Numbered from the stretch's first letter, positions 26,600 to 38,219 are shown. The stretch: 64,000 nt of DNA from Variovorax davisae (GCF_030316845.1 NZ_JASZYS010000001.1:62001-126000), one strand, 5' to 3'. Notes: generated by a model from the sequence alone, not told the origin. Numbers and translations: made by a program.

Positions 26600-28152
26600 C
26601 CGGCGCACCCACCGACCGCAGCGCCCACGCGGTCGGCCTGCACGAATGGCTCTCGCGCCGCGCCGGGCGGGTTCCGGATCGTCCGGCGCTGAGCTGCGGC
26701 GATGTGCGCTGGACCTACGGCGAGCTGCAGCAGCGCATCGAAGCCATGTCGGCGGTGCTGGCGGCCGGCGGCGTCGCGGCTGGCGACCGGGTCGGCTACC
26801 TGGGCCTGAACGACCCGATGTTCGTGGTCGTGATGTTCGCCATTTCGCGGCTGGGCGGCGTCTTCGTGCCGCTCAACTTCCGCCTGAGCGGACCCGAGCT
26901 GGCCTGGATCATCGGCGACGCCGGCATCCACACCCTGGTCGCGGGCGAGGCGCACGTGGCGGTCATCGACGGCGTGCGCGGCACGCTGGCTTGTCAGCGA
27001 TTCATCCACCGGGCCGGCGGTGCGCCAGGCTGGGAATCGGCCGATGCGCTGATGGCCCGGGCCGGCGCGGCGGCGGCGGCAGTGCCGGCCACGGCCGACA
27101 CGCTGGCCGTCATCATGTACACCTCGGGCACCACCGGCCATCCGAAGGGCGCGATGCTCACGCACGGCAACTTCTGGGCCAACAACCTCAACGAGATGCT
27201 GTTGTGGGACATGGTCTCGACCGACGTCACCCTCAACTTCGCGCCGATGTTCCATGTCGGCGGCCTGCTGTGCGGCAGCCTCAGCACCTTGCTCGCGGGC
27301 GGGCACCTGGTGCTGCAGCGCGCCTTCGACGTCGCCGCCGTGTTGCAGGCGGTGCGCGAGCACCGCATCACGGTCAGCTTCGCGGTGCCGGCGATGCTGC
27401 TGTTCATCAGCCAGCATCCGGGCTTCGCCGACGCCGACCTGAGGTCGCTGCGGCTGATCGCGGTCGGCGGCGCGCCGATGCCCGAGCCGCTGCTGCGCCT
27501 CTATGGGGCACGCGGCATTCCGGTGCACCAGGGCTACGGCATGACCGAGACCGCCTCGATGATCACCTTCCTGAGCCCCGACCGCGCGACCGACAAGCTG
27601 GGCTCCAGCGGCACGCCGCCGCTGCTCACCGAGATCCGGCTGATCGACGCGGTGGGCGAGCCGATCACCGAGCCCGGTGCCGCGGGCGAGGTCTGCGTGC
27701 GCGGCGCCAACGTGATGGCCGGCTACTGGAAGCAGCCCGAGGCCACGGCCGCGGTGTTCACGCGCGACGGCTGGTTCCGCAGCGGCGACGTCGGCTATCG
27801 CGACGCCGAGGGCTTCCTCTACATCTGCGACCGGCTCAAGGACATGGTCATCAGCGGCGGGGAGAACATCTATCCGGCCGAGGTCGAGAGCGTGCTCTAC
27901 GACCATCCCGACATCGCCGAGGTGGCGGTGATCGGCGCGCCCGACGAACGCTGGGGCGAGCGCGTGGTGGCGGTGGTGGCGGCCAAGCCGGGGCGGGCGA
28001 TCACGCTCGAGGCCTTGCAGGCCTTCGCCGAGACGCGGCTGGCACGCTACAAGCTGCCGCGAGAGCTCCGCATCGTCGACGCGCTGCCGCGCAACCCGAC
28101 AGGCAAGGTGCTCAAGGCCAAGCTGCGCACGCCCGCGAAGGAGGGCACCTGA
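26584..28152 (+). CDS. Acyl-CoA synthetase (AMP-forming)
   Basis: A 522-residue ANL ligase. Motifs: MYTSGTTGHPKGAML, HQGYGMTETASM, WFRSGDVGYRDAEG, DRLKDMVISGGENIYPAEVE and the C-terminal RNPTGKVLKAKLR. The start is the GTG at 26584, with GGAGG six bases before it; this overlaps the crotonase gene by 16 bases, and no suitable ATG lies downstream near the start of the fold. It belongs to the medium-chain/aromatic acid ligase type; the acid is not known. The next gene starts one base after its stop. Confidence 0.87.
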   Translation: MDRALTGAPTDRSAHAVGLHEWLSRRAGRVPDRPALSCGDVRWTYGELQQRIEAMSAVLAAGGVAAGDRVGYLGLNDPMFVVVMFAISRLGGVFVPLNFRLSGPELAWIIGDAGIHTLVAGEAHVAVIDGVRGTLACQRFIHRAGGAPGWESADALMARAGAAAAAVPATADTLAVIMYTSGTTGHPKGAMLTHGNFWANNLNEMLLWDMVSTDVTLNFAPMFHVGGLLCGSLSTLLAGGHLVLQRAFDVAAVLQAVREHRITVSFAVPAMLLFISQHPGFADADLRSLRLIAVGGAPMPEPLLRLYGARGIPVHQGYGMTETASMITFLSPDRATDKLGSSGTPPLLTEIRLIDAVGEPITEPGAAGEVCVRGANVMAGYWKQPEATAAVFTRDGWFRSGDVGYRDAEGFLYICDRLKDMVISGGENIYPAEVESVLYDHPDIAEVAVIGAPDERWGERVVAVVAAKPGRAITLEALQAFAETRLARYKLPRELRIVDALPRNPTGKVLKAKLRTPAKEGT

Positions 28153-28153
28153 C

Positions 28154-28765
28154 ATGGCCGGCCCCGATGCCGCCTTCTGGCAGGCCCGCTTCGAGACCGG
28201 CACCACGCCGTGGGACCGCGGCGCCGCCAGCCCGCAACTTCTGCGCTGGCGCGACGAGGGCGCCTTCACCGCCGGCAGCACCGTGCTGGTGCCCGGCTGC
28301 GGCAGCGGCTGGGAGGTGGCCGAGCTGGCGGCGGCCGGCGTCGACGTGACCGGCCTGGACTACGCCGCCGCGGCGGTCGATCGCAGCCGGCAGCACCTGG
28401 CCGGACGCGGCCTGCAGGCCCCGGTGCTGCAGGCCGACGTGCTGCAGTGGTCGCCGGCCGCGCCGGTCGATGCGGTCTACGAGCAGACCTGCCTGTGCGC
28501 GCTGCATCCCGACCACTGGACCGCCTATGCGGCGCAGCTGCATGCCTGGCTGAAGCCGGGCGGCCGGCTGCTGGCGCTCTTCATGCAGGCCCCCGCGGCG
28601 GGTGCGCCCGATGGCTTCGTGACCGGGCCGCCGTACCACTGCGACATCCACGCCATGCGGGCGCTGTTTCCGTCACCGCGCTGGTCCTGGCCCAAGCCGC
28701 CTTACGCGCGCATCACCCATCCGCTGGGCGCCCACGAACTCGCGCTGGTGCTGACACGCCTCTGA
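28154..28765 (+). CDS. TPMT-family SAM-dependent methyltransferase
   Basis: A 203-residue protein of the thiopurine S-methyltransferase-like family. It shows [16 protein letters not shown] at the N-terminus (typical WxxRW/TPWD block), SAM motif [17 protein letters not shown], and [10 protein letters not shown]. Bacterial members methylate thiols, selenite/tellurite or unknown small molecules. It is embedded in the acyl-CoA operon with one-base spacing, so it may be only a passenger; no role in acyl-CoA breakdown is evident. Confidence 0.82.
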   Translation: MAGPDAAFWQARFETGTTPWDRGAASPQLLRWRDEGAFTAGSTVLVPGCGSGWEVAELAAAGVDVTGLDYAAAAVDRSRQHLAGRGLQAPVLQADVLQWSPAAPVDAVYEQTCLCALHPDHWTAYAAQLHAWLKPGGRLLALFMQAPAAGAPDGFVTGPPYHCDIHAMRALFPSPRWSWPKPPYARITHPLGAHELALVLTRL

Positions 28766-28778
28766 GCAAGGACGTCCG

Positions 28779-29993
28779 ATGGACTTCACCCATTCCGAGC
28801 GCTCGCTGGCGGTGCAGCGGCGCGTCGACGACTTCATGCAGCAGCATGTCTACCCGGTCGAAAACGCCTACTACGACGAGGTGCGCGAGAGCGGCCATCC
28901 GTACCGCACGCCGCAGGTGCTGCAGGCGCTCAAGGCCAAGGCGCGCGAGGCCGGCCTGTGGAACCTGTTCCTGTCGGGGGCGCACGGCAGCGGCCTCAGC
29001 AACCTCGAGTACGCGCCGGTCAAGGAGATCATGGGCCGGGTGCTGTGGGCGCCGGAGATCTTCAACTGCTCGGCGCCCGACACCGGCAACATGGAGGTGC
29101 TGGCCAACTACGGCACCGAGGCCCAGCGCGACCAGTGGCTGGCGCCGCTGATGGCCGGCACGATCCGCTCGGCCTTTTCGATGACCGAGCCGGCCGTGGC
29201 CTCCAGCGACGCGACCAACATCCAGTGCGAGATCCGGCGCGACGGCGACCACTACGTCATCAACGGGCGCAAGTGGTTCACCTCCGGCGCGCTCAACGAG
29301 GACTGCACGCTGCTGATCGTGATGGGCAAGTCCGCGCCCGACCATCCGGAGCGGCACAAGCAGCAGTCGATGATCCTGGTGCCCAAGGCCACGCCGGGGG
29401 TGCGCATCGTGCGCGACCTCACGACCTTCGGCTACGACGACGCACCGGTCGGCCATCCCGAGATCGTCTACGACGACGTGCGGGTGCCGGCCTCGAACAT
29501 CCTGCTCGGCGAAGGCCGCGGCTTCGAGATCGCGCAGGGCCGGCTCGGGCCCGGGCGCATCCACCACTGCATGCGGCTGATCGGCTGCGCCCAGCGCGCG
29601 CTGGAGCTGATGTGCCAGCGCGCCAGCACCCGCGTGGCCTTCGGCCGGACCCTGGGCGAGCAGGGCTCGGTGCGGGAGGACATCGCGCATTCGTTCTGCG
29701 AGATCGAGCAGGCCCGGCTGCTGACCTTGCAGGCGGCCGACAAGATGGACCGCGAGGGCAACAAGGCCGCGCGCGACCTGATCGCCGCCGCCAAGATCGT
29801 GGTGCCCAGCATGGCGGCGCGGGTGATCGACCGCGCGATCCAGGTCTTCGGCGGCGCCGGCGTGTCGCAGGACACCTTCCTGCCGCGGGCCTATGTCTAT
29901 GCACGCTTCATCCGCATCGGCGACGGGCCCGACCAGGTCCATCTGTCGGCGGTGGGCCAGCAGATGCTGAAGCGGCACGGCGCGCCGCGATGA
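28779..29993 (+). CDS. ACAD10/11-type acyl-CoA dehydrogenase
   Basis: A 404-residue acyl-CoA dehydrogenase whose C-domain carries [19 protein letters not shown] (GPGRIHHC at 257-264) and FGGAGVSQD, which I recall from human ACAD11. Other blocks: [15 protein letters not shown] and [12 protein letters not shown]. Family knowledge: ACAD11-type enzymes and LvaC act with an APH-type kinase on 4-hydroxyacyl-CoAs, removing a phosphate. The kinase-like gene follows with ATGA overlap, then an SDR gene, as in levulinate (lva) operons. The substrate is inferred, not shown. A similar pair lies at 47248-49566 in reverse order. Confidence 0.88.
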   Translation: MDFTHSERSLAVQRRVDDFMQQHVYPVENAYYDEVRESGHPYRTPQVLQALKAKAREAGLWNLFLSGAHGSGLSNLEYAPVKEIMGRVLWAPEIFNCSAPDTGNMEVLANYGTEAQRDQWLAPLMAGTIRSAFSMTEPAVASSDATNIQCEIRRDGDHYVINGRKWFTSGALNEDCTLLIVMGKSAPDHPERHKQQSMILVPKATPGVRIVRDLTTFGYDDAPVGHPEIVYDDVRVPASNILLGEGRGFEIAQGRLGPGRIHHCMRLIGCAQRALELMCQRASTRVAFGRTLGEQGSVREDIAHSFCEIEQARLLTLQAADKMDREGNKAARDLIAAAKIVVPSMAARVIDRAIQVFGGAGVSQDTFLPRAYVYARFIRIGDGPDQVHLSAVGQQMLKRHGAPR

Positions 29994-31039
29994 CCCACAG
30001 CGTCGTCAGCGCACCGCCGCTGGACCTGGACCGGCTGGGCGCCTGGCTGCAGGCCCAGGTGCCCGCCTTCCACGGCCTGCGGGACGCGCAGCGGCTGATC
30101 GGCGGCAACTCGAATCCGATCTGGCGGCTGCGCGCCGCGAGCGGCGACTACATCCTGCGCACCCAACCGGCCGGCGAGCTGCTGAAGTCGGCGCATGCGC
30201 TGGACCGCGAGTTCCGGCTGCTGACGGCGCTGCACGGCAGCGCGGTGCCGGTGCCCCGAATCCACGTGCTGTGCAACGACCTCGACGTGGTCGGCGTGCA
30301 GTTCTACCTGATGGACTTCATCGAGGGCGTGGTGCACCGGCACGTGGCGCTGCCCGAGCTGCCGGTCGGGCGCCGCCGTGGGGTCTATGGCGCGGCCATC
30401 GATGCGCTGGCCGCGATCCATCGCACCGACATCGATGCGCTGGGCCTCGCCGACTTCGGCCGGCCGGGCAACTATTTCGAGCGCCAGTTCCATCGCTGGT
30501 GCCAGCAGTACCGCACTGCGATGCCCGAGGGCGACCCCGAGATGGAGCGCCTGATCGCCGCGCTCGAACGCACGATGCCGCATGGCGAGCACCGGGTGGT
30601 GCTGCTGCATGGCGACTCGCGGCTCGACAACCTGATGTTCGCCGCCGACGAGGAGGCGGCGCCGCGCGTGATCGCCGTGCTCGACTGGGAGCTGTCGACC
30701 CTCGGCCATCCGCTGGCCGACCTCGGGCAGTTCCTCGCGGTCCAGTCGCTGCCCGCCGACTATCTGCTGCCCGGACTGGCGGGCGTGGACCGCGCGGCGC
30801 AGGGCCTCCCGAGCGAGGCCGAACTGCGCGAACACTACTTGCGCGCCATGGGCGACAGCCCGGTGGCCGACCTGCGCTTCTTCAAGGCCTTCGCGATGTT
30901 CCGCCAGGCCGCGATGTCGGCTGGCCTGCGCCGCCGCGCCGCGCTGGGCACCGCGGTGGCCGAGAGCGCGCTGCAGTTCGGCGACACGCTGGCGGTGTTC
31001 GCGCGCGTCGGGCTCGACATCCTCGATCGCCCCGACTGA
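29990..31039 (+). CDS. APH-family phosphotransferase (LvaA/ACAD10-11 kinase-like)
   Basis: A 349-residue aminoglycoside-phosphotransferase-fold kinase. The catalytic loop is HGDSRLDN (207-214) and the metal-binding Asp is in [16 protein letters not shown] (Asp232). The N-terminal [11 protein letters not shown] is the usual glycine-rich stretch of this group. The nearest known role is phosphorylation of hydroxyacyl-CoA together with an ACAD11-type dehydrogenase. The ATG overlaps the dehydrogenase TGA. In vertebrates both domains form one polypeptide; here they are separate but coupled. An antibiotic-modifying role is unlikely in this setting. Confidence 0.85.
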   Translation: MTHSVVSAPPLDLDRLGAWLQAQVPAFHGLRDAQRLIGGNSNPIWRLRAASGDYILRTQPAGELLKSAHALDREFRLLTALHGSAVPVPRIHVLCNDLDVVGVQFYLMDFIEGVVHRHVALPELPVGRRRGVYGAAIDALAAIHRTDIDALGLADFGRPGNYFERQFHRWCQQYRTAMPEGDPEMERLIAALERTMPHGEHRVVLLHGDSRLDNLMFAADEEAAPRVIAVLDWELSTLGHPLADLGQFLAVQSLPADYLLPGLAGVDRAAQGLPSEAELREHYLRAMGDSPVADLRFFKAFAMFRQAAMSAGLRRRAALGTAVAESALQFGDTLAVFARVGLDILDRPD

Positions 31040-31055
31040 ATCACAAGGACAAGCC

Positions 31056-31826
31056 ATGCCCGCTCCCATCACCCCCTTCGACCTGCACGGCAAGGTCGCG
31101 CTGGTCACCGGCTCGACCCACGGCATCGGCGCCGCCACCGCCCGCGTGCTGGCCCAGGCCGGTGCGCATGTGCTGGTCAGCAGCCGCAAGCCCGACGAAT
31201 GCGAACAGGTGGCCCAGGCGCTGCGCGACGAAGGCCTGAGCGCCGAGGCGCGGGCCTGCCACATCGGCCGGATGGAAGACATCGCGGCGATGTCGGCGCA
31301 CCTCGCGGCCACGCACGGCGGGCTCGACATCCTGGTCAACAACGCGGTGCTGAGCCCCTGGCGCAGCATCGACGACACCGACCCGGCGCTGTTCATGAAG
31401 GCCGTCGAAGTCAACCTGCGCGGCTACTGGTACCTGTCGGTGGAGGCGACCCGGCGCATGAAGCCGCGCGGCGGCGGCAGCATCGTCAACATCTCGTCGC
31501 TGTCGGCCTGGCATCCCGAGAAGATGCTGGGCCTGTACGGCACGCTCAAGACCGCGCTGCTCGGCATGAGCCGGGTCTTCGCGCTCGAATACGGCGAGTT
31601 CGGCATCCGCGCCAACACCGTGCTGCCGGGCGTGATCGACACCCGGCTGGCGCAGGCCTTCGACGGCGAGGCGCGCGAGCGCATCCTGAAGAAGACGCCG
31701 GTGCAGCGCCTGGGCCTGCCCGAGGAGATCGGCTATGCGGTGCTGTACCTGAGTTCGCCGGCCGGCGCCTTCGTCACCGGCGCCAGCCTGGCGGTCGACG
31801 GCGGCATGTCGATCTCGATGATCTGA
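31056..31826 (+). CDS. SDR family oxidoreductase
   Basis: A 256-residue classical short-chain dehydrogenase/reductase. It has the NAD(P) motif TGSTHGIGAATA, NNAV (NNAG position), the active-site Ser in NISSLSAW and, in place of the usual YxxxK, YGTLKTALLG. Its position after the kinase gene parallels the SDR in levulinate operons, where a keto/hydroxyacyl-CoA step is needed. A SDR of this sort with SAWHPEKMLGLYG resembles the DHRS4-like group. Substrate unknown. Confidence 0.87.
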   Translation: MPAPITPFDLHGKVALVTGSTHGIGAATARVLAQAGAHVLVSSRKPDECEQVAQALRDEGLSAEARACHIGRMEDIAAMSAHLAATHGGLDILVNNAVLSPWRSIDDTDPALFMKAVEVNLRGYWYLSVEATRRMKPRGGGSIVNISSLSAWHPEKMLGLYGTLKTALLGMSRVFALEYGEFGIRANTVLPGVIDTRLAQAFDGEARERILKKTPVQRLGLPEEIGYAVLYLSSPAGAFVTGASLAVDGGMSISMI

Positions 31827-31850
31827 ACCCCACCTCCAAGGAATCCTGCC

Positions 31851-32849
31851 ATGAAAGCAGTGCTCGCCAAGCGCCACGGCCCGCCCGAATCGCTGGTGTT
31901 CGAAGAAGTCGCGTCGCCGGTGCCGGGCGCCGGCGAAGTGCTGGTGTCGGTGCATGCCAGCGCGGTCAATTTCCCCGACACGCTGATCATCGAGAACAAG
32001 TACCAGTTCAAGCCGGCGCTGCCGTTCTCGCCGGGCGGCGAGGTGGCGGGCACGGTCAAGGCGGTCGGCCCGGGCGTCGAAGGCTTCGCGCGCGGCGACC
32101 GCGTGATCGCCGTCTGCGGCTGGGGCGGCTACGCCGAGGAGGTGCTGACCGAGGCCCGCAAGCTGGTGCGGCTGCCGGCCGGCATCGCGATGGAGGCCGC
32201 CGCGGCGCTGGTCATCACCTACGGCACCTCGCACTACGCGCTCAAGGAGCGCGCCGACATCCGGCCCGGCGAGACGCTGCTGGTGCTCGGCGCGGCCGGC
32301 GGCACCGGCATCTCGGCAATCGAACTGGGCAAGCTCATGGGTGCGCGCGTGATCGCGGCGGCATCCTCCGAAGAAAAACTCGCCTTGTGCCGCCAGGCCG
32401 GCGCCGACGAGACGATCAACTACGCCAGCGAGGACCTGCGCGAGCGGCTCAAGGCGATCACCGGCGGGCGCGGGGTCGACGTGGTCTACGACCCCGTGGG
32501 CGGCGTCTACACCGAGCCGGCACTGCGCAGCATGGCCTGGAAGGGCCGCTACCTGGTGATCGGCTTCACCACCGGCGAGATCCCGCGGCCGCCGCTCAAC
32601 CTGGCGCTGCTCAAGGGCTGCGCGATCGTCGGCGTGTTCTACGGCGGCTTCGCCCAGGCCGAGCCGCGGCGCTACGACGAACTGATGCAGGAACTGCTCG
32701 GATGGCTGGCCGAGGGGCGTATCCGGCCGGTGATCACCGGGCGCTATCCGCTGGAGCGCGCGGCCGAGGCGCTGCGGCTGGTGGCCGATCGCAAGGCGAC
32801 CGGGAAGATCATGCTGACGACGGCGCTGGGGCGGGCGTCGGTCGCCTGA
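31851..32849 (+). CDS. NADPH:quinone oxidoreductase-family (zinc-less MDR) protein
   Basis: A 332-residue medium-chain reductase of the quinone oxidoreductase group: AVNFPDTLIIENKYQ, the nucleotide-binding LVLGAAGGTGISAIELGK and VDVVYDPVGG. No zinc-binding cysteine cluster is present. Such enzymes reduce enones or quinones with NADPH; in this operon it may reduce an enoyl-CoA or be a general reductase. It is the last gene of the rightward run and is convergent with the SDR gene at 32851, one base apart. Confidence 0.87.
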   Translation: MKAVLAKRHGPPESLVFEEVASPVPGAGEVLVSVHASAVNFPDTLIIENKYQFKPALPFSPGGEVAGTVKAVGPGVEGFARGDRVIAVCGWGGYAEEVLTEARKLVRLPAGIAMEAAAALVITYGTSHYALKERADIRPGETLLVLGAAGGTGISAIELGKLMGARVIAAASSEEKLALCRQAGADETINYASEDLRERLKAITGGRGVDVVYDPVGGVYTEPALRSMAWKGRYLVIGFTTGEIPRPPLNLALLKGCAIVGVFYGGFAQAEPRRYDELMQELLGWLAEGRIRPVITGRYPLERAAEALRLVADRKATGKIMLTTALGRASVA

Positions 32850-32850
32850 T

Positions 32851-33615
32851 TCAGTCCACCGCGCCCTGCCAGCGCCGCATCCCCCGCAGCCAGCGCTCGG
32901 GATCGGCTGCCTTGCGCTGCATCTGCGCGTGGATGAAGGGCTGCGGCAGGATCAGGAAGCGCTCCTCGCGCAGGCCGGCCACCACCGCCTCGGCGACCGC
33001 GTCCGCGCTCACGATGCCGTCGGCCATCAGCGCGCGGCGCTCCGGCGTCTCGGCGTCGAGCAGCGGCGTGGCCACGCCGCCCGGGCACAGGCAGCTGACG
33101 CCGATGCCGCGCGCGCCGTAGGTGATCGACAGCCATTCGGCGAAGGCCACCGCCGCGTGCTTGCTGACCGCGTAGGGCGCATCGAACTGCGACAGCAGGC
33201 CGGCCGCCGAGGCCGTCTGCAGCAGGTAGCCGCCGCCGCGCGCCAGCATCCGCGGCAGCAGGGCGCGGGCGGCATGCACATGGGCCATCAGGTTGACGTC
33301 CATCACGCGCTGCCAGTCGGCGTCCGGCAACTCGGGGCCGCCGCGCGCCGTGATGCCGGCGTTGGAGCAGAACAGGTCGATGGCGCCGTGCCGGGCCTCG
33401 GTCTGGTCGATCAGGCGCAGCAGCTGGGCCTCGACCGTGACGTCGACTTCGGCTGCCTGGGCGCCGATGGCGGCGGCTAGCGCGGCGGCCTGCCCACCAT
33501 GGCGGTCCGCCACCACCACGGCCCGGGCGCCTTCCTGCACGAAGCGCCGCGCCATCGCCGCGCCGATGCCGCTGGCGCCGCCGGTGACGACCACCACCTT
33601 GTCCTTCAGTTCCAT
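32851..33615 (-). CDS. SDR family oxidoreductase
   Basis: A 254-residue short-chain dehydrogenase: VVVVTGGASGIGAAMARRF (NAD-binding), CSNAGITARGG (NNAG-like), the Ser in LLQTASAAGLLS and YAVSKHAAVAFAEWL (catalytic Tyr/Lys). The ATG at 33615 has a GGAG site eight bases upstream; an upstream ATG at 33738 would lie beyond the promoter. It is transcribed divergently from the zinc alcohol dehydrogenase gene, and both promoters carry the shared motif as a near-perfect inverted repeat. Confidence 0.88.
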   Translation of the reverse strand: MELKDKVVVVTGGASGIGAAMARRFVQEGARAVVVADRHGGQAAALAAAIGAQAAEVDVTVEAQLLRLIDQTEARHGAIDLFCSNAGITARGGPELPDADWQRVMDVNLMAHVHAARALLPRMLARGGGYLLQTASAAGLLSQFDAPYAVSKHAAVAFAEWLSITYGARGIGVSCLCPGGVATPLLDAETPERRALMADGIVSADAVAEAVVAGLREERFLILPQPFIHAQMQRKAADPERWLRGMRRWQGAVD

Positions 33616-33650
33616 GGGGTTGCTCCGCGATCGGGAAAGGCCATGACCCG

Positions 33651-33694
33651 AGGCTAGGCGGGGCAGGGCGCCGCCGTCTTGCGTCCAGCGGCTG
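33651..33694 (-). promoter_or_regulatory. Shared-motif promoter of the SDR gene (33615)
   Basis: On the minus strand CAGCCGCTGGACGCAAGAC (33694 to 33676), 19 bp, then TAGCCT (33656 to 33651). The motif ends 60 bp before the start codon. Together with the opposite-strand copy at 33702 it forms a near-perfect inverted repeat with a 7-bp centre. Confidence 0.68.
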
Positions 33695-33701
33695 CACACG
33701 T

Positions 33702-33744
33702 CAGCGGCTGGACGCAAGAAAGTTGCCGCCCGCGCCACCAGACT
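33702..33744 (+). promoter_or_regulatory. Shared-motif promoter of the zinc alcohol dehydrogenase gene
   Basis: CAGCGGCTGGACGCAAGAA (33702-33720), an 18-bp spacer, then CAGACT (33739-33744), a weaker -10. The motif ends 56 bp before the ATG at 33777. Confidence 0.62.
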
Positions 33745-33776
33745 GCGGCCATGTCAGACCGAGAAGCCCCCGCCCC

Positions 33777-34832
33777 ATGAAAGCCGCCGTCTTCCGCGGC
33801 GCCGACCGCCTGCTGGCCATCGAGGAGCTGCCGCTGCCCCAGGCCGGCGCCGGCGAACTGGTGCTGCGGGTGCACTACTGCGGCGTCTGCGGCTCCGACC
33901 TGCACGCCACCCACCCGGGCTTGTTCACGGTGAAGGAAGGCACGGTGCTGGGCCACGAGTTCGCGGGCGAGGTGGTCGAGAGCGGCGCCGCCGGTTGGAA
34001 GGTGGGCGAGCGGGTCACCGCGCTGCCCAACAACGCCTGCCGCAGCTGCACCGACGAGGGCTTTCGCGAATGCCGCGAGGGCCTGGGCATGATCTGCCCG
34101 CACAACCGCCTGACCGGCTTCAGCCCGAACCGGCCCGGCGCGCTGGCCGAGTACGTCAAGGTGCCGGCCGGCCAGGCGATCCGGCTGCCGGGTGCGGTGA
34201 ACGCCCGCGAGGGCGCCATGATCGAGCCGCTGGCCGTCGGCCTGCACGCGGTGCAGTCGGGTCGGGTCGGCCTCGGCAGCAGGGTGCTGGTGATCGGCGC
34301 CGGACCCATCGGCCTGGCCGTGGCCGCCTTCGCGCGCCAGGCCGGCGCCACCCGGCTGGCGGTCAGCGAACGGGCCCCCGGCCGGCGCGAGGTCGCGGCG
34401 CGTTTCGGCGCCACGGCGCTGATCGATCCGGCGGCGGAGGAGGTCGGCCCGGCTTTCGCCCGCCACGCCGGCGGGCCGCCGGACGTGATCTTCGAATGCG
34501 TGGGCGTCGCCGGGCTGATCCAGCAGTGCATCGAACTGGCCCCGCCGCGCGGGCGCATCGTGGTGGTGGGCGTCTGCGCCACCGAGGACCGGGTGGTGCC
34601 GCAGCGCGCCATGGCCAAGGAGCTGAACCTGCAGTTCGTGATGGGCTACGCCAAGGCCGACTGGCGGCGGGTGCTGGACCTGCTCGACGCCGGGCGGGTC
34701 GATCCGTCGGCGATGCTGACCGACGTGGTCGGGCTGGCGCAGCTGCCCGCCGCCTTCGAGGCGCTGCGGCGCCCCACGACCCAGATCAAGCTGCTGGTGG
34801 CGCCGGGCGGCGAGCTCCCGGTCAGCCTGTAG
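33777..34832 (+). CDS. Zinc-dependent alcohol dehydrogenase family protein
   Basis: A 351-residue medium-chain dehydrogenase of the sorbitol/threonine dehydrogenase type. The catalytic zinc region is HYCGVCGSDLH and GHEFAGEV. The usual structural-zinc four-cysteine loop is altered (NNACRSCTDEGFRECREGLGM, split around the lobe), keeping fewer regularly spaced cysteines. The Rossmann motif is VIGAGPIGLAVA. It would oxidise a secondary alcohol or polyol with NAD(P)+. The ATG at 33777 follows the promoter directly. The end of the gene contains the motif that drives the next operon. Confidence 0.87.
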   Translation: MKAAVFRGADRLLAIEELPLPQAGAGELVLRVHYCGVCGSDLHATHPGLFTVKEGTVLGHEFAGEVVESGAAGWKVGERVTALPNNACRSCTDEGFRECREGLGMICPHNRLTGFSPNRPGALAEYVKVPAGQAIRLPGAVNAREGAMIEPLAVGLHAVQSGRVGLGSRVLVIGAGPIGLAVAAFARQAGATRLAVSERAPGRREVAARFGATALIDPAAEEVGPAFARHAGGPPDVIFECVGVAGLIQQCIELAPPRGRIVVVGVCATEDRVVPQRAMAKELNLQFVMGYAKADWRRVLDLLDAGRVDPSAMLTDVVGLAQLPAAFEALRRPTTQIKLLVAPGGELPVSL

Positions 34833-34865
34833 ACGCAAGAGATTTGAAAGTCCCTTTGCTACCTT
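34823..34865 (+). promoter_or_regulatory. Shared-motif promoter of the FadB-like/thiolase operon
   Basis: CAGCCTGTAGACGCAAGAG (34823-34841) overlaps the stop codon of the upstream gene; 18 bp later comes TACCTT (34860-34865). The motif ends 61 bp before the ATG at 34903. The overlap with coding sequence yet preserved spacing supports function. Confidence 0.62.
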
Positions 34866-34902
34866 CGACTGACTCCCTCAACCCTTCGCCCCACCCGACG
34901 CC

Positions 34903-37014
<2,112 letters not shown>

Positions 37015-37034
37015 ATCCCCTCACTGGAAACCCC

Positions 37035-38219
37035 ATGAAAGAAGCCGTCATCGTCTCCACCGCCCGCACGGGCATCGGCCGCGCCTACAAGGGCGCGCTC
37101 AACCACACGAAATCGCCGACCATGCTGGCGCACGCGATCGCCCATGCGGTGCAGCGCGCCGGCGTCGACGGCGCCGAGATCGAGGACGCGGTGATCGGCT
37201 GCGTCCTCTCGGCCGGCACCGCCGGCATGAACCTGGCGCGCAACGCGGTGCTGGCCGCGGGCCTGCCCGACACGGTCTCGGGCCAGACCATGGACCGGCA
37301 ATGCGCCTCGGGCCTGATGGCGATTGCCACCGCGGCCAAGCAGGTCATGGTCGACGGCATGGACGTCGTGATCGCCGGCGGGCACGACAACATCACGGCG
37401 GTGCAGGAGGCCTACATGGGCTGGGTCGCCAAGGAGAAGGACCCGAAGGTGATCGCGCGCGCCGCCCATGCCTACATGCCGATGCTGCAGACCGCCGAGT
37501 TCGTGGCCAAGAAGTACGGCATCGGCCGCGAGGCGCAGGACCGCTATGCGCTGGCTTCGCAGCAGCGCACGGCCGATGCCCAGCAGGCCGGTCGCTTCGA
37601 CGCCGAAATCGTGGCCTTCGAGACCACCATGGCGGTGGTCGACAAGAACACCAAGGAGGTTTCGTTCAAGGACGTGACGCTCACCCGCGACGAGGGCAAC
37701 CGCCCCGAGACCACGCTCGAAGGCCTGGCATCGCTCAAGCCGGTGATCGAGGGCGGCGTGGTCACGGCCGGCAACGCCAGCCAGCTGTCGGACGGCGCCT
37801 CGGCCTGCGTGATCATGGAACGGGGCCTGGCCGAGCGCCGCGGCCTCGCGCCGCTGGGCATCTACCGTGGCATGGCGGTGGCCGGCTGCGCGCCCGAGGA
37901 GATGGGCATCGGTCCGGTCTATGCGATCCCGAAGCTGCTCAAGCAGCACGGCCTGAAGGTGGCCGACATCGGCCTCTGGGAACTCAACGAGGCCTTCGCC
38001 TGCCAGGCGATCTACTGCCGCGACCACCTGGGGATCGACCCGGCGATCTACAACGTCGACGGCGGCGGCATCTCGATCGGCCATCCCTACGGCATGACCG
38101 GCGCCCGCGTGGTCGGCCATGCGCTGATCGAGGGCAGGCGCCGCGGCGTGAAATACGTGGTGGCGACGATGTGCGTGGGCGGCGGCATGGGGGCCGCGGC
38201 ACTGTTCGAAGTGGCATGA
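37035..38219 (+). CDS. Acetyl-CoA C-acyltransferase (thiolase)
   Basis: A 394-residue thiolase that cleaves 3-ketoacyl-CoA with CoA. The nucleophilic cysteine is in MDRQCASGL (Cys90), the second catalytic Cys in CVGGGMGAA (Cys380), and the His is in NVDGGGISIGHPYGMTGAR-type sequence (GHPYG). Full family length. The start at 37035 follows the FadB-like gene, and the stop overlaps the next start, so it is in the middle of a coupled operon. Confidence 0.93.
   Translation: MKEAVIVSTARTGIGRAYKGALNHTKSPTMLAHAIAHAVQRAGVDGAEIEDAVIGCVLSAGTAGMNLARNAVLAAGLPDTVSGQTMDRQCASGLMAIATAAKQVMVDGMDVVIAGGHDNITAVQEAYMGWVAKEKDPKVIARAAHAYMPMLQTAEFVAKKYGIGREAQDRYALASQQRTADAQQAGRFDAEIVAFETTMAVVDKNTKEVSFKDVTLTRDEGNRPETTLEGLASLKPVIEGGVVTAGNASQLSDGASACVIMERGLAERRGLAPLGIYRGMAVAGCAPEEMGIGPVYAIPKLLKQHGLKVADIGLWELNEAFACQAIYCRDHLGIDPAIYNVDGGGISIGHPYGMTGARVVGHALIEGRRRGVKYVVATMCVGGGMGAAALFEVA

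Noticed and set aside
29990..31039. Aminoglycoside resistance kinase
   Set aside because: The APH fold is shared, but coupling to an ACAD11-type dehydrogenase and the duplicate pair argue for an acyl-CoA kinase role.
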